Notes: generated from the letters alone by a model not told the origin. A stretch of 64,000 nt of DNA from Bacteroidota bacterium (GCA_023409975.1 JAEYQO010000058.1:10595-74594), one strand, 5' to 3'; positions 15,968 to 26,262 are shown, counted from the stretch's first letter. Numbers and translations: made by a program.

Positions 15968-18955
15968 CTACTCTTTCGGAAGCTTGTGCTCAAACTTATC
16001 ATTGGGGATTTTGAAGGTCAGCGTTATGATCGTTCCCTTATCCTTCTCAGAATCGATATAGAGCCGGCCATTGATCCTTTTAGCCCGCGTATGCATATTA
16101 TCGATCCCATGCCCCTTCTTCACATAATGTAAATCAAACCCAACCCCGTAATCCATCAGCTTCAACTGCAACACATTGTCCTTTCGCAGCCAGGCCTCCA
16201 TCTTGATCTTTTTCGCATTGGAGTATTTCAGTGAGTTGTTCAGCGCTTCTTTAAAGATCATGATCAGGTTGCGACTAACATCCAGCGGCAGAACATGCTT
16301 TTTCCATTCTTCGTCTGTACCAAGAAAATTGAATTCTACCTCGGTATCCTGAAACAATTCAAACCCAAAGTCCCGGATCCGGTGAAGGATCTCATAAAGA
16401 TTATCGTTTGATGGCTTTAGCGACCAAAGGATATCCCGGGTACCGCTATAAAGCTGAGAGGTATTTTCCTGTATCTTCTCTATGATTCTGTTGGTCTCTG
16501 GTGTCGGTGCCACTATCTTCGACTTCAGCACATTCGTGAGCACATTGATTCTCGTGAGCCTGTTGCCTACTTCATCATGAAAATCTTCTGCGGTACGCTG
16601 ACGCACCTTGCTTTGCTCTTCCTTTCTCAACCGTTCCAGTAGCCGGATGCGGTTCTGTTTCTTCAGATTGGCGAGGTATTGTATGGTGACTCCCAGGAGG
16701 ATACAGCCCAGCAGTATCAGCAGCCGGAACCAGTTCGTTTTATGGAATGGTGTAATGATCTCAAATGGATACCGCAACTCTTTGGGCTGTGCTGAAGAAC
16801 CCCAGGCAATAGCCTGAACTCTCAGAACATAATTTCCCGGAGGAAGAGCCGAGAATGTCACAGTATTTGTTGTGGACCAGTCTGACCAGGGGACATCAAG
16901 TCCTTCAATCTGGTAGCGGTATTTAATCTGTTCATTGCTGCTCAGTGAAATGGCCTGAAAGGTAAACGAGATATGGTTTTTCTTATACGGCAGCTTCAGG
17001 CCGTAGGGTACCTGATACCACACATCAGTGCTATCAGAATAATCTGCGGGTATGGAAGGTTCGCCGGGAAGCTTCACGGACTGGAGCATAATGCTCGCAG
17101 GTTGCGGCTCAACGAGGTTGCGCTGAGGCTTGTACTGGAGTGCGCCGTTAGTAGTACCAAACCAGATACTGCCATCCGGCATTCGCAGAATAGCATTGTG
17201 ATTGCTTTCCATGCCCCTCATACCATGGCCTTTGCCATAGAAGTAAACAGAGGGCTCCGCCTTGTCGTTCAAAGAAATCCGGTGAATACCATAGCCGGTT
17301 CCCGCCCAGATATCTCCCGCTTCATCCGTAATAATATTATAGATGAAGTCTGACTGTAATCCATTCGATTGATTGATGACAACAGTTCTGCGCGTATCCA
17401 GATGATAGGCAATGATGCCATTGTCACTGGTTCCTACCCATAACTCCCGCCCCCTCTTTGTGAAGCACTGCGCAGAAAAGCTGTCCAGCGCCGTGCCTGT
17501 AACGAAAGGCGATACAGACCCACCGGCCCATAGCGAAAGCCCCTTTGTAGTAGCTATCAGCACACTATCATCCCCCAACTGGATAAAGGCCTGAGCGACC
17601 AGGACATCCTGCAGCACTTTTTCAAAGGTTCGGCCATTGTATAGCATGGCCCCGTTGGAACTCCCGATCCAGAGGCGTTCCTTATCGTCCTTATATATTG
17701 CGGCAATGGAGTTCGACAGAAGCCGTCCGTCTGCGGTGCTATAATGAAAGAACCATCTACCGTTATACCGCCAGAGACCCGCATTGCGGGTGCCGATCCA
17801 TAGACTTCCGTTACGGTATCGAAGCGCGGTGATGACCGGTGTGGTGGTCGTGGGAAGATGTAACTGTCCGATAAGGCCGTTCTCGAAATAATAGAGTCCC
17901 GCATCATATGTACCAAAGTACACTCTGCCGGCGCCATCCCATTCTATACTAGTCACCTGACCACTACCCAGTCCGGTCGATTCATCGATCACTGTGAATT
18001 GGGTACCGGAATATCTGAAAACACCCTGACCATCGGAAGCCAGCCATATATTCCCTTCTGCATCGGTGAATACGTCAGGAAATGAATTGTCACTCAGACC
18101 ACTCCGTTTGCTGAAATAGGTGGTCGTAGAATCCGCCAGCCGCAGCACTCCTGAGGCCATCCCAACCCATAAAGCGCCTGAGCGATCTTCGGTAATGGCA
18201 TGCATGGAAGTAAACAAAGTTTCCATCCCCGATCTTAAAACAGGGCGTCGAAGCCAGCCACTATCGGTAGTGAACAACCCAACGTTGCTTGTGAACCACA
18301 ACCTGCTGCGGGAGTCGCGAAAGATATCACTGACGATCACCGCTCCGGCAGCGCCTGCTGGGGCTGCCAGGCTGTCCCATTTGTTCCCGGAGAGGCGGTA
18401 AACCATTCCACCAACTCGGGCCAGCCAGACCTGTCCTTTTTCGACGAGAAGGGAGGTGATAACCGCTCCGGTGTCTGGGGGACGAATCGTGCTGATTTTG
18501 TCCCCCTCGATCATGAAAGCCCTGTTGCCCTGAAGGAACCATACACGACCGGAAGAATCCGCCGAAATCTGCGAGACGAAGGACGACCGCGTTTTTGCCG
18601 GGTAATGGTGGAACTTCCTTCCGTCGAAACGGGAAAGGCCCTCAGTGCCTCCCAGCCAAATCTGCCCTCTCAGGTCGACTGCCAGGGCATACACAGCATT
18701 GTTCAACATGCCGTGACGAGTGGAAAAACTGGTGAACGTCTTACCATCATACCGGCTGAGTCCGCCAAGCGTACCAATCCACAAATGACCCAGATGATCC
18801 TGGGTGAGCACCCTGGGCTGAGACTGGATCAATCCGCTTTCCACATTCAGGTTGAAAAACGGATAACGCTGTGCCCTGGCACTGTTTGCACACAGTACGA
18901 GGAACAACAAAAAGAAACACAGTGGGCGATATATGCCCGCGAGCCGGTTCACCAT
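15968..18955 (-). CDS. Hybrid-propeller sensor histidine kinase (Reg_prop, Y_Y_Y, HisKA_3, HATPase)
   Basis: 995 residues. Signal peptide (~1-28), then ~12-14 two-component propeller repeats (~30-620; e.g. HLWIGTLGGLSRYDG, NIWLASDGQGVFRYSG), a Y_Y_Y beta-sandwich (~665-735, FTFQAISLSSNEQIKYRYQI), one membrane helix (~745-765), a HisKA_3 box with His793 (EDFHDEVGNRL) and a HATPase domain (EALNNSLKYSNA, DYGVGF). This periplasmic architecture resembles the Bacteroides hybrid systems that sense glycans, but the receiver and regulator are a separate protein here (15264-15896). The gene divergent from it encodes an outer-membrane receptor. The ligand is unknown. Confidence 0.93.
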   Translation of the reverse strand: MVNRLAGIYRPLCFFLLFLVLCANSARAQRYPFFNLNVESGLIQSQPRVLTQDHLGHLWIGTLGGLSRYDGKTFTSFSTRHGMLNNAVYALAVDLRGQIWLGGTEGLSRFDGRKFHHYPAKTRSSFVSQISADSSGRVWFLQGNRAFMIEGDKISTIRPPDTGAVITSLLVEKGQVWLARVGGMVYRLSGNKWDSLAAPAGAAGAVIVSDIFRDSRSRLWFTSNVGLFTTDSGWLRRPVLRSGMETLFTSMHAITEDRSGALWVGMASGVLRLADSTTTYFSKRSGLSDNSFPDVFTDAEGNIWLASDGQGVFRYSGTQFTVIDESTGLGSGQVTSIEWDGAGRVYFGTYDAGLYYFENGLIGQLHLPTTTTPVITALRYRNGSLWIGTRNAGLWRYNGRWFFHYSTADGRLLSNSIAAIYKDDKERLWIGSSNGAMLYNGRTFEKVLQDVLVAQAFIQLGDDSVLIATTKGLSLWAGGSVSPFVTGTALDSFSAQCFTKRGRELWVGTSDNGIIAYHLDTRRTVVINQSNGLQSDFIYNIITDEAGDIWAGTGYGIHRISLNDKAEPSVYFYGKGHGMRGMESNHNAILRMPDGSIWFGTTNGALQYKPQRNLVEPQPASIMLQSVKLPGEPSIPADYSDSTDVWYQVPYGLKLPYKKNHISFTFQAISLSSNEQIKYRYQIEGLDVPWSDWSTTNTVTFSALPPGNYVLRVQAIAWGSSAQPKELRYPFEIITPFHKTNWFRLLILLGCILLGVTIQYLANLKKQNRIRLLERLRKEEQSKVRQRTAEDFHDEVGNRLTRINVLTNVLKSKIVAPTPETNRIIEKIQENTSQLYSGTRDILWSLKPSNDNLYEILHRIRDFGFELFQDTEVEFNFLGTDEEWKKHVLPLDVSRNLIMIFKEALNNSLKYSNAKKIKMEAWLRKDNVLQLKLMDYGVGFDLHYVKKGHGIDNMHTRAKRINGRLYIDSEKDKGTIITLTFKIPNDKFEHKLPKE

Positions 18956-19109
18956 AACGTCTTAGTGAAGATAATTCTTTCGTATGACTGAAACATACGA
19001 TCAGAATGACGTTAAATGAACATGCCAGCCCCATAAATCCCCCATTGCGGGTGAGCCCAAAAAAGCCATTTCCCCCGACCCGGGTGAAAGCCGCGGTGAA
19101 GTACCTGGA

Positions 19110-19117
19110 TACCTTTG
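19110..19117 (+). promoter_or_regulatory. Promoter -7 element TACCTTTG
   Basis: An exact TAnnTTTG match ending 18 bp before the ATG at 19136. It lies in the divergent region between the kinase gene and the receptor gene. Confidence 0.5.
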
Positions 19118-19135
19118 AGCATAAACCAGGGAACC

Positions 19136-21571
19136 ATGCAACGCAGACTTATTTTATTGCTTTTAATGATGGGATTTTATGGGATGGCAATAGCAGGGCA
19201 AACCTTTATCCAGATTTCAGGAGAGGTAAAAGACACCGGGGGAGAACCCCTCCCGGCCGCTAATATTATCTTGCTGAAAGACAGCTCCATCGTGAAGGTT
19301 GGACTAAGCGGATCTGATGGCAGGTTCATCATAAATGGCATTACCCCAAGCACCTATCGGATACGATTTGAATTCATAGGATTTGAAACACAGGTAAAGG
19401 AGCTACCAGAGCTCAACGCTGATTATCAACTACCGACGATCGTCATGCAGGAATCAGCCACTGATCTGAAAGAGGTAACCGTCAAAGCGCACCGGCCGCT
19501 CCTGGAAGTGAAACCGGACATGCTGGTGGTCAATGTAGACCAGAGCATAGCTGGTGCGGGCTCCTCTGCGCTGGATGTACTGCAGCGCTCACCGGGGGTT
19601 CAGATCGACAATAACGACAACATCTCCCTGAAAGGCAAGTCGGGTGTAATGATCTGGATCGATGGCAAGCCAACACCGATGACCGGTGCCGACCTCGCCA
19701 ATGTGCTGAGGAGTATGCCCTCACATACCATTGACAAAATAGAGCTGATCTCCAATCCCGGAGCACGGTATGATGCCGCCGGCAGTGCAGGAATCATCAA
19801 TATCCGCACAAAAAAGGATCAGAGATTTGGCACGAATGGGACGATCAATGCCAGTTACGGTCAGGGCGTTTACCCGAAATACAACGCAGGATTCAGCCTG
19901 AACCATCGCCACCGGAAATTCAATGTATATGCCTCCTATAACTACGCCCTTCGCTACTGGTTCAATCACCTGATGCTTGACAGGAGGTTTCTGGATACGG
20001 ATAACAATGATCAACAGCTATTCCGGTACGCTCAGGATAATTATGCGCTGTTCGATTTTAATAACCATACGGCTTCAGGCGGATTCGATTACTCACTTAC
20101 AGACAAAACCAGCATCGGACTGGGCATTAACTATGTGACCAATCGTTTCAACCCAAAAGCAGACAATGTCTCCCGCGCTCTGGGTCCTGCCAATGAGCTG
20201 ATCTACAATTTTGTAACCCAGGGGAGACATGAAAACTTCTATTATAATTATTCAGGAAACGGTTTTCTCAGGCATCGTTTCGATACCGCAGGAAGAGAGC
20301 TGACGGTAGACCTTGACTATGCGCGCTTTGGAAATGACAGCCGACAGCACTTTATCACCTGGTATGATGCTCCCGAAGGGAACGATCATCCGGAGGATTA
20401 TTTTCTGAACAGCGATCTGCAGGGACTCACCCAGATCCGATCGCTTAAAGCAGATTTCATTAACCCGGCAAGCCGGATCCCCTATGAACTGGGCATCAAG
20501 ACTGCCTGGGTTACGGCAGATAACCGGCCGCTTTTCTTCGAAAAGCACAACGGAGAATTTGTGCCGGATCCAAAAAGAAGCAATCATTTCATTTACAATG
20601 AAAATATCAATGCAGCCTACGTCAATCTAAGGAAAGACTTCAGGAAATGGAGCACGCAAATAGGCCTCCGTGCTGAACAGACACGGGCAGACTGGGAACA
20701 GAAAACGACTCAGGAGCTGTTCAAAACTGAGTATACGCAATTGTTCCCCAGCCTCGCCGTGCAGTATCATCTCCACGAAAAACACGACCTGGGTATCACC
20801 GTTAGCAGGAGAATCGAACGTCCGAACTATCAGCAATTGAACCCTTTCAAGTATTTTATTGACCGGACCACCTATCGCGAGGGATATCCCTACCTGCGTC
20901 CGGCTTCGTTCTACTCAACAGAGCTAAGTCATACCTATAAGCAGCGTTTTGTCACCACCCTCACTGTTGGCATCAATGATGGTGTGATTGTAGAAGTGAT
21001 TCAGCCGAGTGATTATGAGGATTCGGTAACCGTGCAGACCAATAAGAACCTGGATCGAATGATATTCATTGGTTTGAGTGGCTCCTACAACTTCCAGATC
21101 ACCCGCTGGTGGAGCAATATGACCAACTTCAATGCCTACTATGCACGCTACGAGGGATATATAGCCAACACACCCCTTCGTGACGGTGAGCCGACGATTC
21201 ACCTCTTCACCAATAACACTTTTCTGCTGCCCAGGGATTTTTCAGTGGAACTGGGATGCTGGTATCAGGCGCGCCAGGTGTATGGATATATGGTGGTGGA
21301 GCCGCTCTGGATGTTGAACGCCGGCATTCAAAAGCATCTTTTCGACAAAAAAGCAACCGTGCGGCTAAATGTTCAGGACGCCTTCTGGACCGGCTATCCC
21401 AGTGCGACCTCAAGGTATGTAGGCTACCTGGAGCATTTCACGGCTAAGCGGGAAACCAGAACGGTAAATATTGCCTTCACCTATCGCTTTGGTAGTAATT
21501 CAGTGGCCCCAACAAGACGTAGGAGCGGTGGCGCTGAAGATGAGAAGCGCAGGGCCGGCACCCAAAGCTAG
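19136..21571 (+). CDS. TonB-dependent-receptor-like outer-membrane beta-barrel protein
   Basis: 811 residues from ATG 19136. Signal peptide (MQRRLILLLLMMGFYG...), a carboxypeptidase-regulatory-like beta-sandwich (~30-115; SGEVKDTGGEPLPAANIILL), a plug domain (~120-225; SALDVLQRSPGVQIDNN, RYDAAGSAGIINIRT), then a ~580-residue beta-barrel with many aromatic strands. The Arg-rich tail (RRRSGGAEDEKRR) is typical of the outer membrane beta-barrel family that resembles TonB receptors. It should take up or recognise an unknown substrate. No SusD-like partner is adjacent, so a SusCD glycan system is not supported. It is divergent from the propeller sensor kinase. Confidence 0.88.
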   Translation: MQRRLILLLLMMGFYGMAIAGQTFIQISGEVKDTGGEPLPAANIILLKDSSIVKVGLSGSDGRFIINGITPSTYRIRFEFIGFETQVKELPELNADYQLPTIVMQESATDLKEVTVKAHRPLLEVKPDMLVVNVDQSIAGAGSSALDVLQRSPGVQIDNNDNISLKGKSGVMIWIDGKPTPMTGADLANVLRSMPSHTIDKIELISNPGARYDAAGSAGIINIRTKKDQRFGTNGTINASYGQGVYPKYNAGFSLNHRHRKFNVYASYNYALRYWFNHLMLDRRFLDTDNNDQQLFRYAQDNYALFDFNNHTASGGFDYSLTDKTSIGLGINYVTNRFNPKADNVSRALGPANELIYNFVTQGRHENFYYNYSGNGFLRHRFDTAGRELTVDLDYARFGNDSRQHFITWYDAPEGNDHPEDYFLNSDLQGLTQIRSLKADFINPASRIPYELGIKTAWVTADNRPLFFEKHNGEFVPDPKRSNHFIYNENINAAYVNLRKDFRKWSTQIGLRAEQTRADWEQKTTQELFKTEYTQLFPSLAVQYHLHEKHDLGITVSRRIERPNYQQLNPFKYFIDRTTYREGYPYLRPASFYSTELSHTYKQRFVTTLTVGINDGVIVEVIQPSDYEDSVTVQTNKNLDRMIFIGLSGSYNFQITRWWSNMTNFNAYYARYEGYIANTPLRDGEPTIHLFTNNTFLLPRDFSVELGCWYQARQVYGYMVVEPLWMLNAGIQKHLFDKKATVRLNVQDAFWTGYPSATSRYVGYLEHFTAKRETRTVNIAFTYRFGSNSVAPTRRRSGGAEDEKRRAGTQS

Positions 21572-21613
21572 GAACCAAATACCCACTATATGGAATAACA
21601 CACCAAATGAAAA

Positions 21614-21653
21614 AAGCCTCCGGTCAAAACATATCCTGCTTAACCGGAGGCTT
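21614..21653. terminator. Terminator hairpin between convergent genes
   Basis: AAGCCTCCGGT (21614-21624) and ACCGGAGGCTT (21643-21653) form a perfect 11-bp stem preceded by an A-run on the plus strand (T-run on the minus strand). It can end both the receptor gene and the EnvC-like gene. Confidence 0.75.
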
Positions 21654-21674
21654 CTCTATTGAAAAAACTAATAA

Positions 21675-23087
21675 TTACTGAGCGATCCAGTGAGCAGGAT
21701 CCTGAGCTGCAGACTTGTCGTTGGCGCCCACTTTCCAGAGCTCAAAGTGCATCAGGTATTCCCCGTTTTCATTGGCAATTACATTTCCTATCGTCTGCTT
21801 CATAGCCACCTGCTGCCCTTTCTTCACTGCAACATTGCCCAGTCGGGAGTAAACCGTAAAAAAGCGACCGTGATCAACCAGCACACACTGGCCCATACCC
21901 GGTACCACAAGAATGCTCTTCACAGTGCCATTGAACACCGCTCTCGCGGGGGCATTTGGTGCCGTCTGGATCTCAATGCCACTATTCTCAAGTTGGATAT
22001 TATACACGGGGTGCTTCGTGCGACCAAAACGCTCGGCAATAAAACCCTTCTCCACCGGCCAGGGGAGTTTGCCCCGGTTGCTTTCGAAGTTGTCTGAGAG
22101 TGCCGCTACCTCGGGAGTCAAACTGAGACTATAGGACGGACGAGGAGCCGGGGTGCTTTTCGCAGTAGTTGCTGGAGCAGGTTTCGCCGCAGGCCCGGAT
22201 GCACCTGATGTGGCAGGTGGGATACTGGTGTTTCCTCCAACAGTGCGGATACCTGAACCTGTGTTCACACTAACACCGCCGCTGTTGCTGGCAGCAGCAA
22301 GCTTGCGTTCTTCCTCTTCCCTTCTCTTACGCTCTTCCTCTTCCCGCTTCTTGGCCAGTTCGATCTCACGCTGGATCAATTGCTGTATCGTACGCTCCAA
22401 TTGACGAAGTGATTTCTGATTTCTGACGATCGTACCGGAAAGCTGCTTTTCCTTCCCTTTCAGTTCCTGAACGATCTTATCTTTCTCATTGGATTCTTTG
22501 ACGATCACCATCTTCTGCTGCTCTTCTGCTGTCAGGAGCAGATCCTTCTGAGATTTGACGGTATTCAGCTCATTGATCTTCTTCTCGATACTGGCTTGTG
22601 TGATCCTTATCTTTTCTGCCTGCTCTTTCCGGTAGTCGCGATAACGCTTCAGATACTTCAGGCGACGAATGGCTTCATTAAAATTATCTGATGAAAACAG
22701 AAAGGCCATCATATCGTAGGAGCTCCTGTGCTTATAGGCATATCGGATCGACTGGGCATACTGGATCTGCAAAGTCTCCAGGTTCTGTTTCAACTGAGAA
22801 ACTTCCTGTGTAGACATCTTAATATTGTTATCTATATAACGGATCTCCTGATTGATATTATTGATCAGCCGCTGTCTTTCAGCCACCTTATTCTGCAGGG
22901 CGCGCAACTGCGCCATCGTTGCAGTCTTGTTCTTTTTGGTAGCCTCTAGCTGGTCCTGGGTTTCTTTTATGGACTGCAGGATGTTCTGGCGCTGCTTTTC
23001 CAGGTCGGTGCGCGACTGTGCTGCTGACTGCAAACCTGCCATCAGAAGTGCCAACAAGCAGATGAGATAGAACCTGGGGTTACGCAT
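21675..23087 (-). CDS. EnvC-like murein hydrolase activator (coiled coil, degenerate M23/LytM domain)
   Basis: 470 residues from ATG 23087, which begins a signal peptide (MRNPRFYLICLLALLMAG); a farther ATG at 23123 would spoil it. A long periplasmic coiled coil (~20-265) ends in a Glu/Arg/Lys-rich stretch, then a Pro/Ala/Thr/Ser-rich linker, then a LytM/M23-type domain (~345-470). The zinc ligands of active M23 enzymes are missing: ENSGIEI replaces the H..G.D motif, YSRL replaces Y.HL, and only HFELW remains near the last motif. This is the EnvC pattern: a non-catalytic activator of cell-division amidases. Confidence 0.87.
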   Translation of the reverse strand: MRNPRFYLICLLALLMAGLQSAAQSRTDLEKQRQNILQSIKETQDQLEATKKNKTATMAQLRALQNKVAERQRLINNINQEIRYIDNNIKMSTQEVSQLKQNLETLQIQYAQSIRYAYKHRSSYDMMAFLFSSDNFNEAIRRLKYLKRYRDYRKEQAEKIRITQASIEKKINELNTVKSQKDLLLTAEEQQKMVIVKESNEKDKIVQELKGKEKQLSGTIVRNQKSLRQLERTIQQLIQREIELAKKREEEERKRREEEERKLAAASNSGGVSVNTGSGIRTVGGNTSIPPATSGASGPAAKPAPATTAKSTPAPRPSYSLSLTPEVAALSDNFESNRGKLPWPVEKGFIAERFGRTKHPVYNIQLENSGIEIQTAPNAPARAVFNGTVKSILVVPGMGQCVLVDHGRFFTVYSRLGNVAVKKGQQVAMKQTIGNVIANENGEYLMHFELWKVGANDKSAAQDPAHWIAQ

Positions 23088-23247
23088 ACGAGAATTCAGT
23101 GGGATACAAACAAAAATAACCAATTATCTTGCCCCTCATAATCTACAGTACGATATTTAGGAGGATTTTATATTCTTTTTGATTATCTGCTTCCACCAGA
23201 CTTTTTTATTGCGAAAGCTTTACTGATTTTTGTTTCAAAGAACGAGT

Positions 23248-24123
23248 ATGCTGTATTCGATGACCGGCTTCGGACGCGCCGAAGGAGAAGTGAATGGCCG
23301 CCAGATCGTGGCGGAAATCAAATCGCTTAATGGAAAACAATTTGAAGTTAACACCAAACTCCCCCCCGTACTCCGTTCATACGAACTTGATGTACGTACC
23401 ATGCTGGCAAGCTTGCTGATGAGGGGTAGTATTGACTGTTCTGTGGCTGTGAGACAGGAAGGAGCAGCCAAGCCCATGACCATTAATACCGCTCTGGCGA
23501 TCTATTACTATGAGGGCATGAAGCAGATAGCAGACCAGCTCTCGATCCGGGAAGATAATGTGCTGTCCACACTCATGCGGATGCCCGAGGTGGTGGTACC
23601 TGACCAGGATGTCTTGCCAGAGGAGGAATGGGAGGCCGCTAAAAAGATCATAGAAGAAGCTGCCCGACAGCTTATGGCTCATCGCAGAAACGAAGGAGCA
23701 GCACTCGCAAAAGATCTGAGCAGCAGGATTGTCAATATTGAACGTTTACTGGAGAAGGTACTTCCCCTGGAAGCACAACGGACAGACAAGATCCGCACGC
23801 GGCTGAACAGCTCACTGAAAGACATGGCGGCAAACGAGAACGTGGATGCTAACCGGTTTGAACAGGAGCTGATCTTCTACATTGAACGTATGGACTTTTC
23901 TGAAGAGAAGACAAGACTGGCACAGCACTGTCGCTACTTCCATTCTATCATGGAATCCACTGAAACCTCCAAGGGCAAAAAACTGGGCTTTGTCCTTCAG
24001 GAAGTAGGCAGAGAGATCAACACGCTCGGCGCCAAAGCTAACAATGCAGACATACAGCAGATTGTCATTGAAATGAAAGACGAGCTTGAAAAAGCCAAAG
24101 AGCAGGTTCTGAATGTGCTCTAG
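23248..24123 (+). CDS. YicC/YloC-family endoribonuclease
   Basis: 291 residues from ATG 23248, which gives the family's usual start, MLYSMTGFGRAEGE. The N-terminal YicC-like domain and the C-terminal DUF1732-type region (EKTRLAQHCRYFHSIMES ... GRKLGFVLQE-like segment, here KGKKLGFVLQEVGREINTL) are complete, and the length is the family norm. YicC proteins are reported as endoribonucleases acting on RNA decay in E. coli and Bacillus; the role here is assumed by homology. The gldH and kinase genes follow on the same strand 32 nt downstream, so the three may form an operon. Confidence 0.9.
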   Translation: MLYSMTGFGRAEGEVNGRQIVAEIKSLNGKQFEVNTKLPPVLRSYELDVRTMLASLLMRGSIDCSVAVRQEGAAKPMTINTALAIYYYEGMKQIADQLSIREDNVLSTLMRMPEVVVPDQDVLPEEEWEAAKKIIEEAARQLMAHRRNEGAALAKDLSSRIVNIERLLEKVLPLEAQRTDKIRTRLNSSLKDMAANENVDANRFEQELIFYIERMDFSEEKTRLAQHCRYFHSIMESTETSKGKKLGFVLQEVGREINTLGAKANNADIQQIVIEMKDELEKAKEQVLNVL

Positions 24124-24155
24124 CTTTCTGAGAATTTATAACCTTTACACGATCA

Positions 24156-24647
24156 ATGAGATTCAGACATACAGCAGGTGTTATCATTGCTTTACTATTC
24201 CTGGCAGGATGCATGCCATCCCCGTACTACCAGAAGGCCGTATCTGTGCCACATACTGCCTGGGATTATAGCTTCCAGCCAGCATTCGAATTTGAAATAG
24301 AAGACACTGCCGCTCTTTACAATCTCTACTTCCTCATCCGGCACACGGAAGCCTATCCCTATTCAAATATCTGGCTCTGGGTCTATACGACAGAGCCCGG
24401 AGATACGATCGCTGAACGAAGCCGGATTGAGATCCCCCTGGCTGAGAAATCAGGAAAATGGCTGGGAAGGGGCATGGGATCCATCTGGGAACACAGAATG
24501 CCCATTACCCGTAACGATGCACCCATGGTGTTCCCCAGGCCCGGGCGTTATGAGATCCGCTTCGAACAGAACATGCGTGTCGACCCACTACCGGAAGTAC
24601 TACAGGTAGGACTCCGGCTCGAAAAGATTGGCCACAGACAGCAATAA
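24156..24647 (+). CDS. gldH: Gliding motility lipoprotein GldH
   Basis: 163 residues. A lipoprotein signal (MRFRHTAGVIIALLFLAGC, lipid-modified Cys19) is followed by the compact GldH beta domain (YNLYFLIRHTEAYPYSN-like strands and a Trp-rich IWLWVYTT segment). GldH is needed for gliding in Flavobacterium; in non-gliding relatives it is kept with the T9SS genes and its exact role is unclear. Its presence fits the many T9SS substrates in this window. It ends 5 nt before the histidine kinase gene. Confidence 0.85.
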   Translation: MRFRHTAGVIIALLFLAGCMPSPYYQKAVSVPHTAWDYSFQPAFEFEIEDTAALYNLYFLIRHTEAYPYSNIWLWVYTTEPGDTIAERSRIEIPLAEKSGKWLGRGMGSIWEHRMPITRNDAPMVFPRPGRYEIRFEQNMRVDPLPEVLQVGLRLEKIGHRQQ

Positions 24648-24652
24648 CGGCT

Positions 24653-25630
24653 ATGCGTTTCTTCAATACTATTTACCTCCTTCTCCTCGTCTATACGATC
24701 TCGGCGCTCGTCTTCTGGGGCTATAGTCTGAACAAACAGAGCAGGATCATCTTTGAACAGGAGGTGGTACATCTTCGTTCAGTGGTAGACAGTGTGGCCA
24801 ATCCGACCTTATACCAGCAACAGATGGCGGAGTTTGAAGAGAAACGGGAACGCCGGAAAAAGCAATACCTTGGTGAAGGAAGCACTTTCCTGCTCGTTAT
24901 CTTCATCGGTGCCGCAGTGGTTTACTCTTCCTTCCAGAGAAGCATCCGGCTTTCGAAACAACAGAATAATTTCATGCTCTCCGTAACGCATGAACTCAAA
25001 TCTCCTCTTGCAGCTATCAAACTGAACCTGCAAACACTGGAGAAATATCAACTGGACGAAGACAAACGGAATCTCCTGATAGAAAAATGTATCAAGGAAT
25101 CCAACCGGCTGAATGACCTCTGCAATAACCTGCTCCTGGCCTCCAGAATGGAGGGCGGCCAGTACCAGCACACAAGGGAACGCATCGACCTGAGAGAGCT
25201 GACCGACCGCACGGTAAAGGATTACTCCCTGATATATCCGGGCAGGTTTGCAGCCAGTATCAAAGATGAGACAACATTTGTAATTGGTGACAGACTGATG
25301 CTCCAGATGGCCCTGACGAACCTGATGGAAAATGCCCTGAAGTACGCGCCCTCCGACTCGGTTACCAATGTGAGCCTGGAGACTTCAGGCAAAAGGGCAT
25401 TGCTAAAGGTGGCCGATGCGGGCACGGGTATTCCTGATCAGGAGAAGAATAAAGTCTTCAGGAAATTCTACAGGCTGGGAGATGAAAACACCAGAAAAAC
25501 AAAGGGAACAGGACTGGGCTTGTACCTGACCAAACGCATCGTCTTAGAACACCGTGGCCGGGTCACTATTACTGATAATGTACCCAAAGGCTCTGTCTTT
25601 GAAATTTCCTTACCTGTAGTGAATGGCTGA
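24653..25630 (+). CDS. Sensor histidine kinase (HisKA/HATPase), orphan
   Basis: 325 residues. Two membrane helices (~7-25 and ~76-92) flank a short periplasmic loop with a coiled-coil character; no HAMP domain is evident. The HisKA box has His113 (SVTHELKSPLAAIK), and the HATPase domain has N (LMENALKYAPSD), G1 (DAGTGI), F (FRKFYRLGDE) and G2 (GTGLGLYL) boxes, all complete. No response regulator is adjacent. The unpaired OmpR-type regulator at 51202-51915 is one possible partner (inference). It is translationally close to gldH. Confidence 0.92.
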   Translation: MRFFNTIYLLLLVYTISALVFWGYSLNKQSRIIFEQEVVHLRSVVDSVANPTLYQQQMAEFEEKRERRKKQYLGEGSTFLLVIFIGAAVVYSSFQRSIRLSKQQNNFMLSVTHELKSPLAAIKLNLQTLEKYQLDEDKRNLLIEKCIKESNRLNDLCNNLLLASRMEGGQYQHTRERIDLRELTDRTVKDYSLIYPGRFAASIKDETTFVIGDRLMLQMALTNLMENALKYAPSDSVTNVSLETSGKRALLKVADAGTGIPDQEKNKVFRKFYRLGDENTRKTKGTGLGLYLTKRIVLEHRGRVTITDNVPKGSVFEISLPVVNG

Positions 25631-25645
25631 CGACATGCCTGACGG

Positions 25646-26254
25646 TTATGACGTTGAAGGAACGGCTTCCACTTCTTCCTGGAGATTTACCTTGAAACTC
25701 ATCCGATGATAGGGAGAAAACCCATGCGTTCTTATTTGTCGCTTATGGTATGGTGTCCCATAACCCTTGTTTTGCTCCCAGTTATAATGCGGAAAGGAGG
25801 CATGTAGCTCCTTCATATAGTCATCGCGGTAGGTCTTGGCAAGAATACTCGCCGCAGCAATAGACGCATAAATAGCATCCCCCTGGATTACACACTCATG
25901 AACGATTCCGAAATAAGGAGTAAATCTGTTCCCGTCTATCAGCAGAAGGTCGGGACGCACACCCAGTTGATCGATTGCCAGATGCATGGCCTTAAACGAG
26001 GCATTGAGGATATTAATACGGTCGATCTCTTCATGATCAACAGATGCCACCCCCCAGGCGAGCGCTTTCCTTTCGATAACAGGCCGAAGGAGATAGCGTT
26101 CTTCCTCCGTTAACTGCTTGGAATCATTCAGGAGCGGGTGACGAAATCGTGCAGGAAGAATGACCGCAGCGGCGAATACAGGCCCGGCAAGACAACCCCG
26201 ACCTGCCTCGTCACAACCCGCTTCAATCAGTCCTTTCTTAAAAAACGCCTTCAC
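25646..26254 (-). CDS. rnhB: Ribonuclease HII
   Basis: About 202 residues from a GTG at 26254. RNase HII removes RNA from RNA-DNA hybrids, including single misincorporated ribonucleotides. The active site is present: Asp and Glu in [13 protein letters not shown] (residues ~15-16), Asp in LLLIDGN, and Asp in KTYRDDYM. I prefer the GTG because it gives the normal family length and a start near [10 protein letters not shown], and because TATTTTTG (26263-26270, minus strand) just before it fits a promoter. An ATG at 26350 would add 32 residues that do not look like the family. It converges on the kinase gene. Confidence 0.85.
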   Translation of the reverse strand: MKAFFKKGLIEAGCDEAGRGCLAGPVFAAAVILPARFRHPLLNDSKQLTEEERYLLRPVIERKALAWGVASVDHEEIDRINILNASFKAMHLAIDQLGVRPDLLLIDGNRFTPYFGIVHECVIQGDAIYASIAAASILAKTYRDDYMKELHASFPHYNWEQNKGYGTPYHKRQIRTHGFSPYHRMSFKVNLQEEVEAVPSTS

Positions 26255-26262
26255 CGTGGCTA

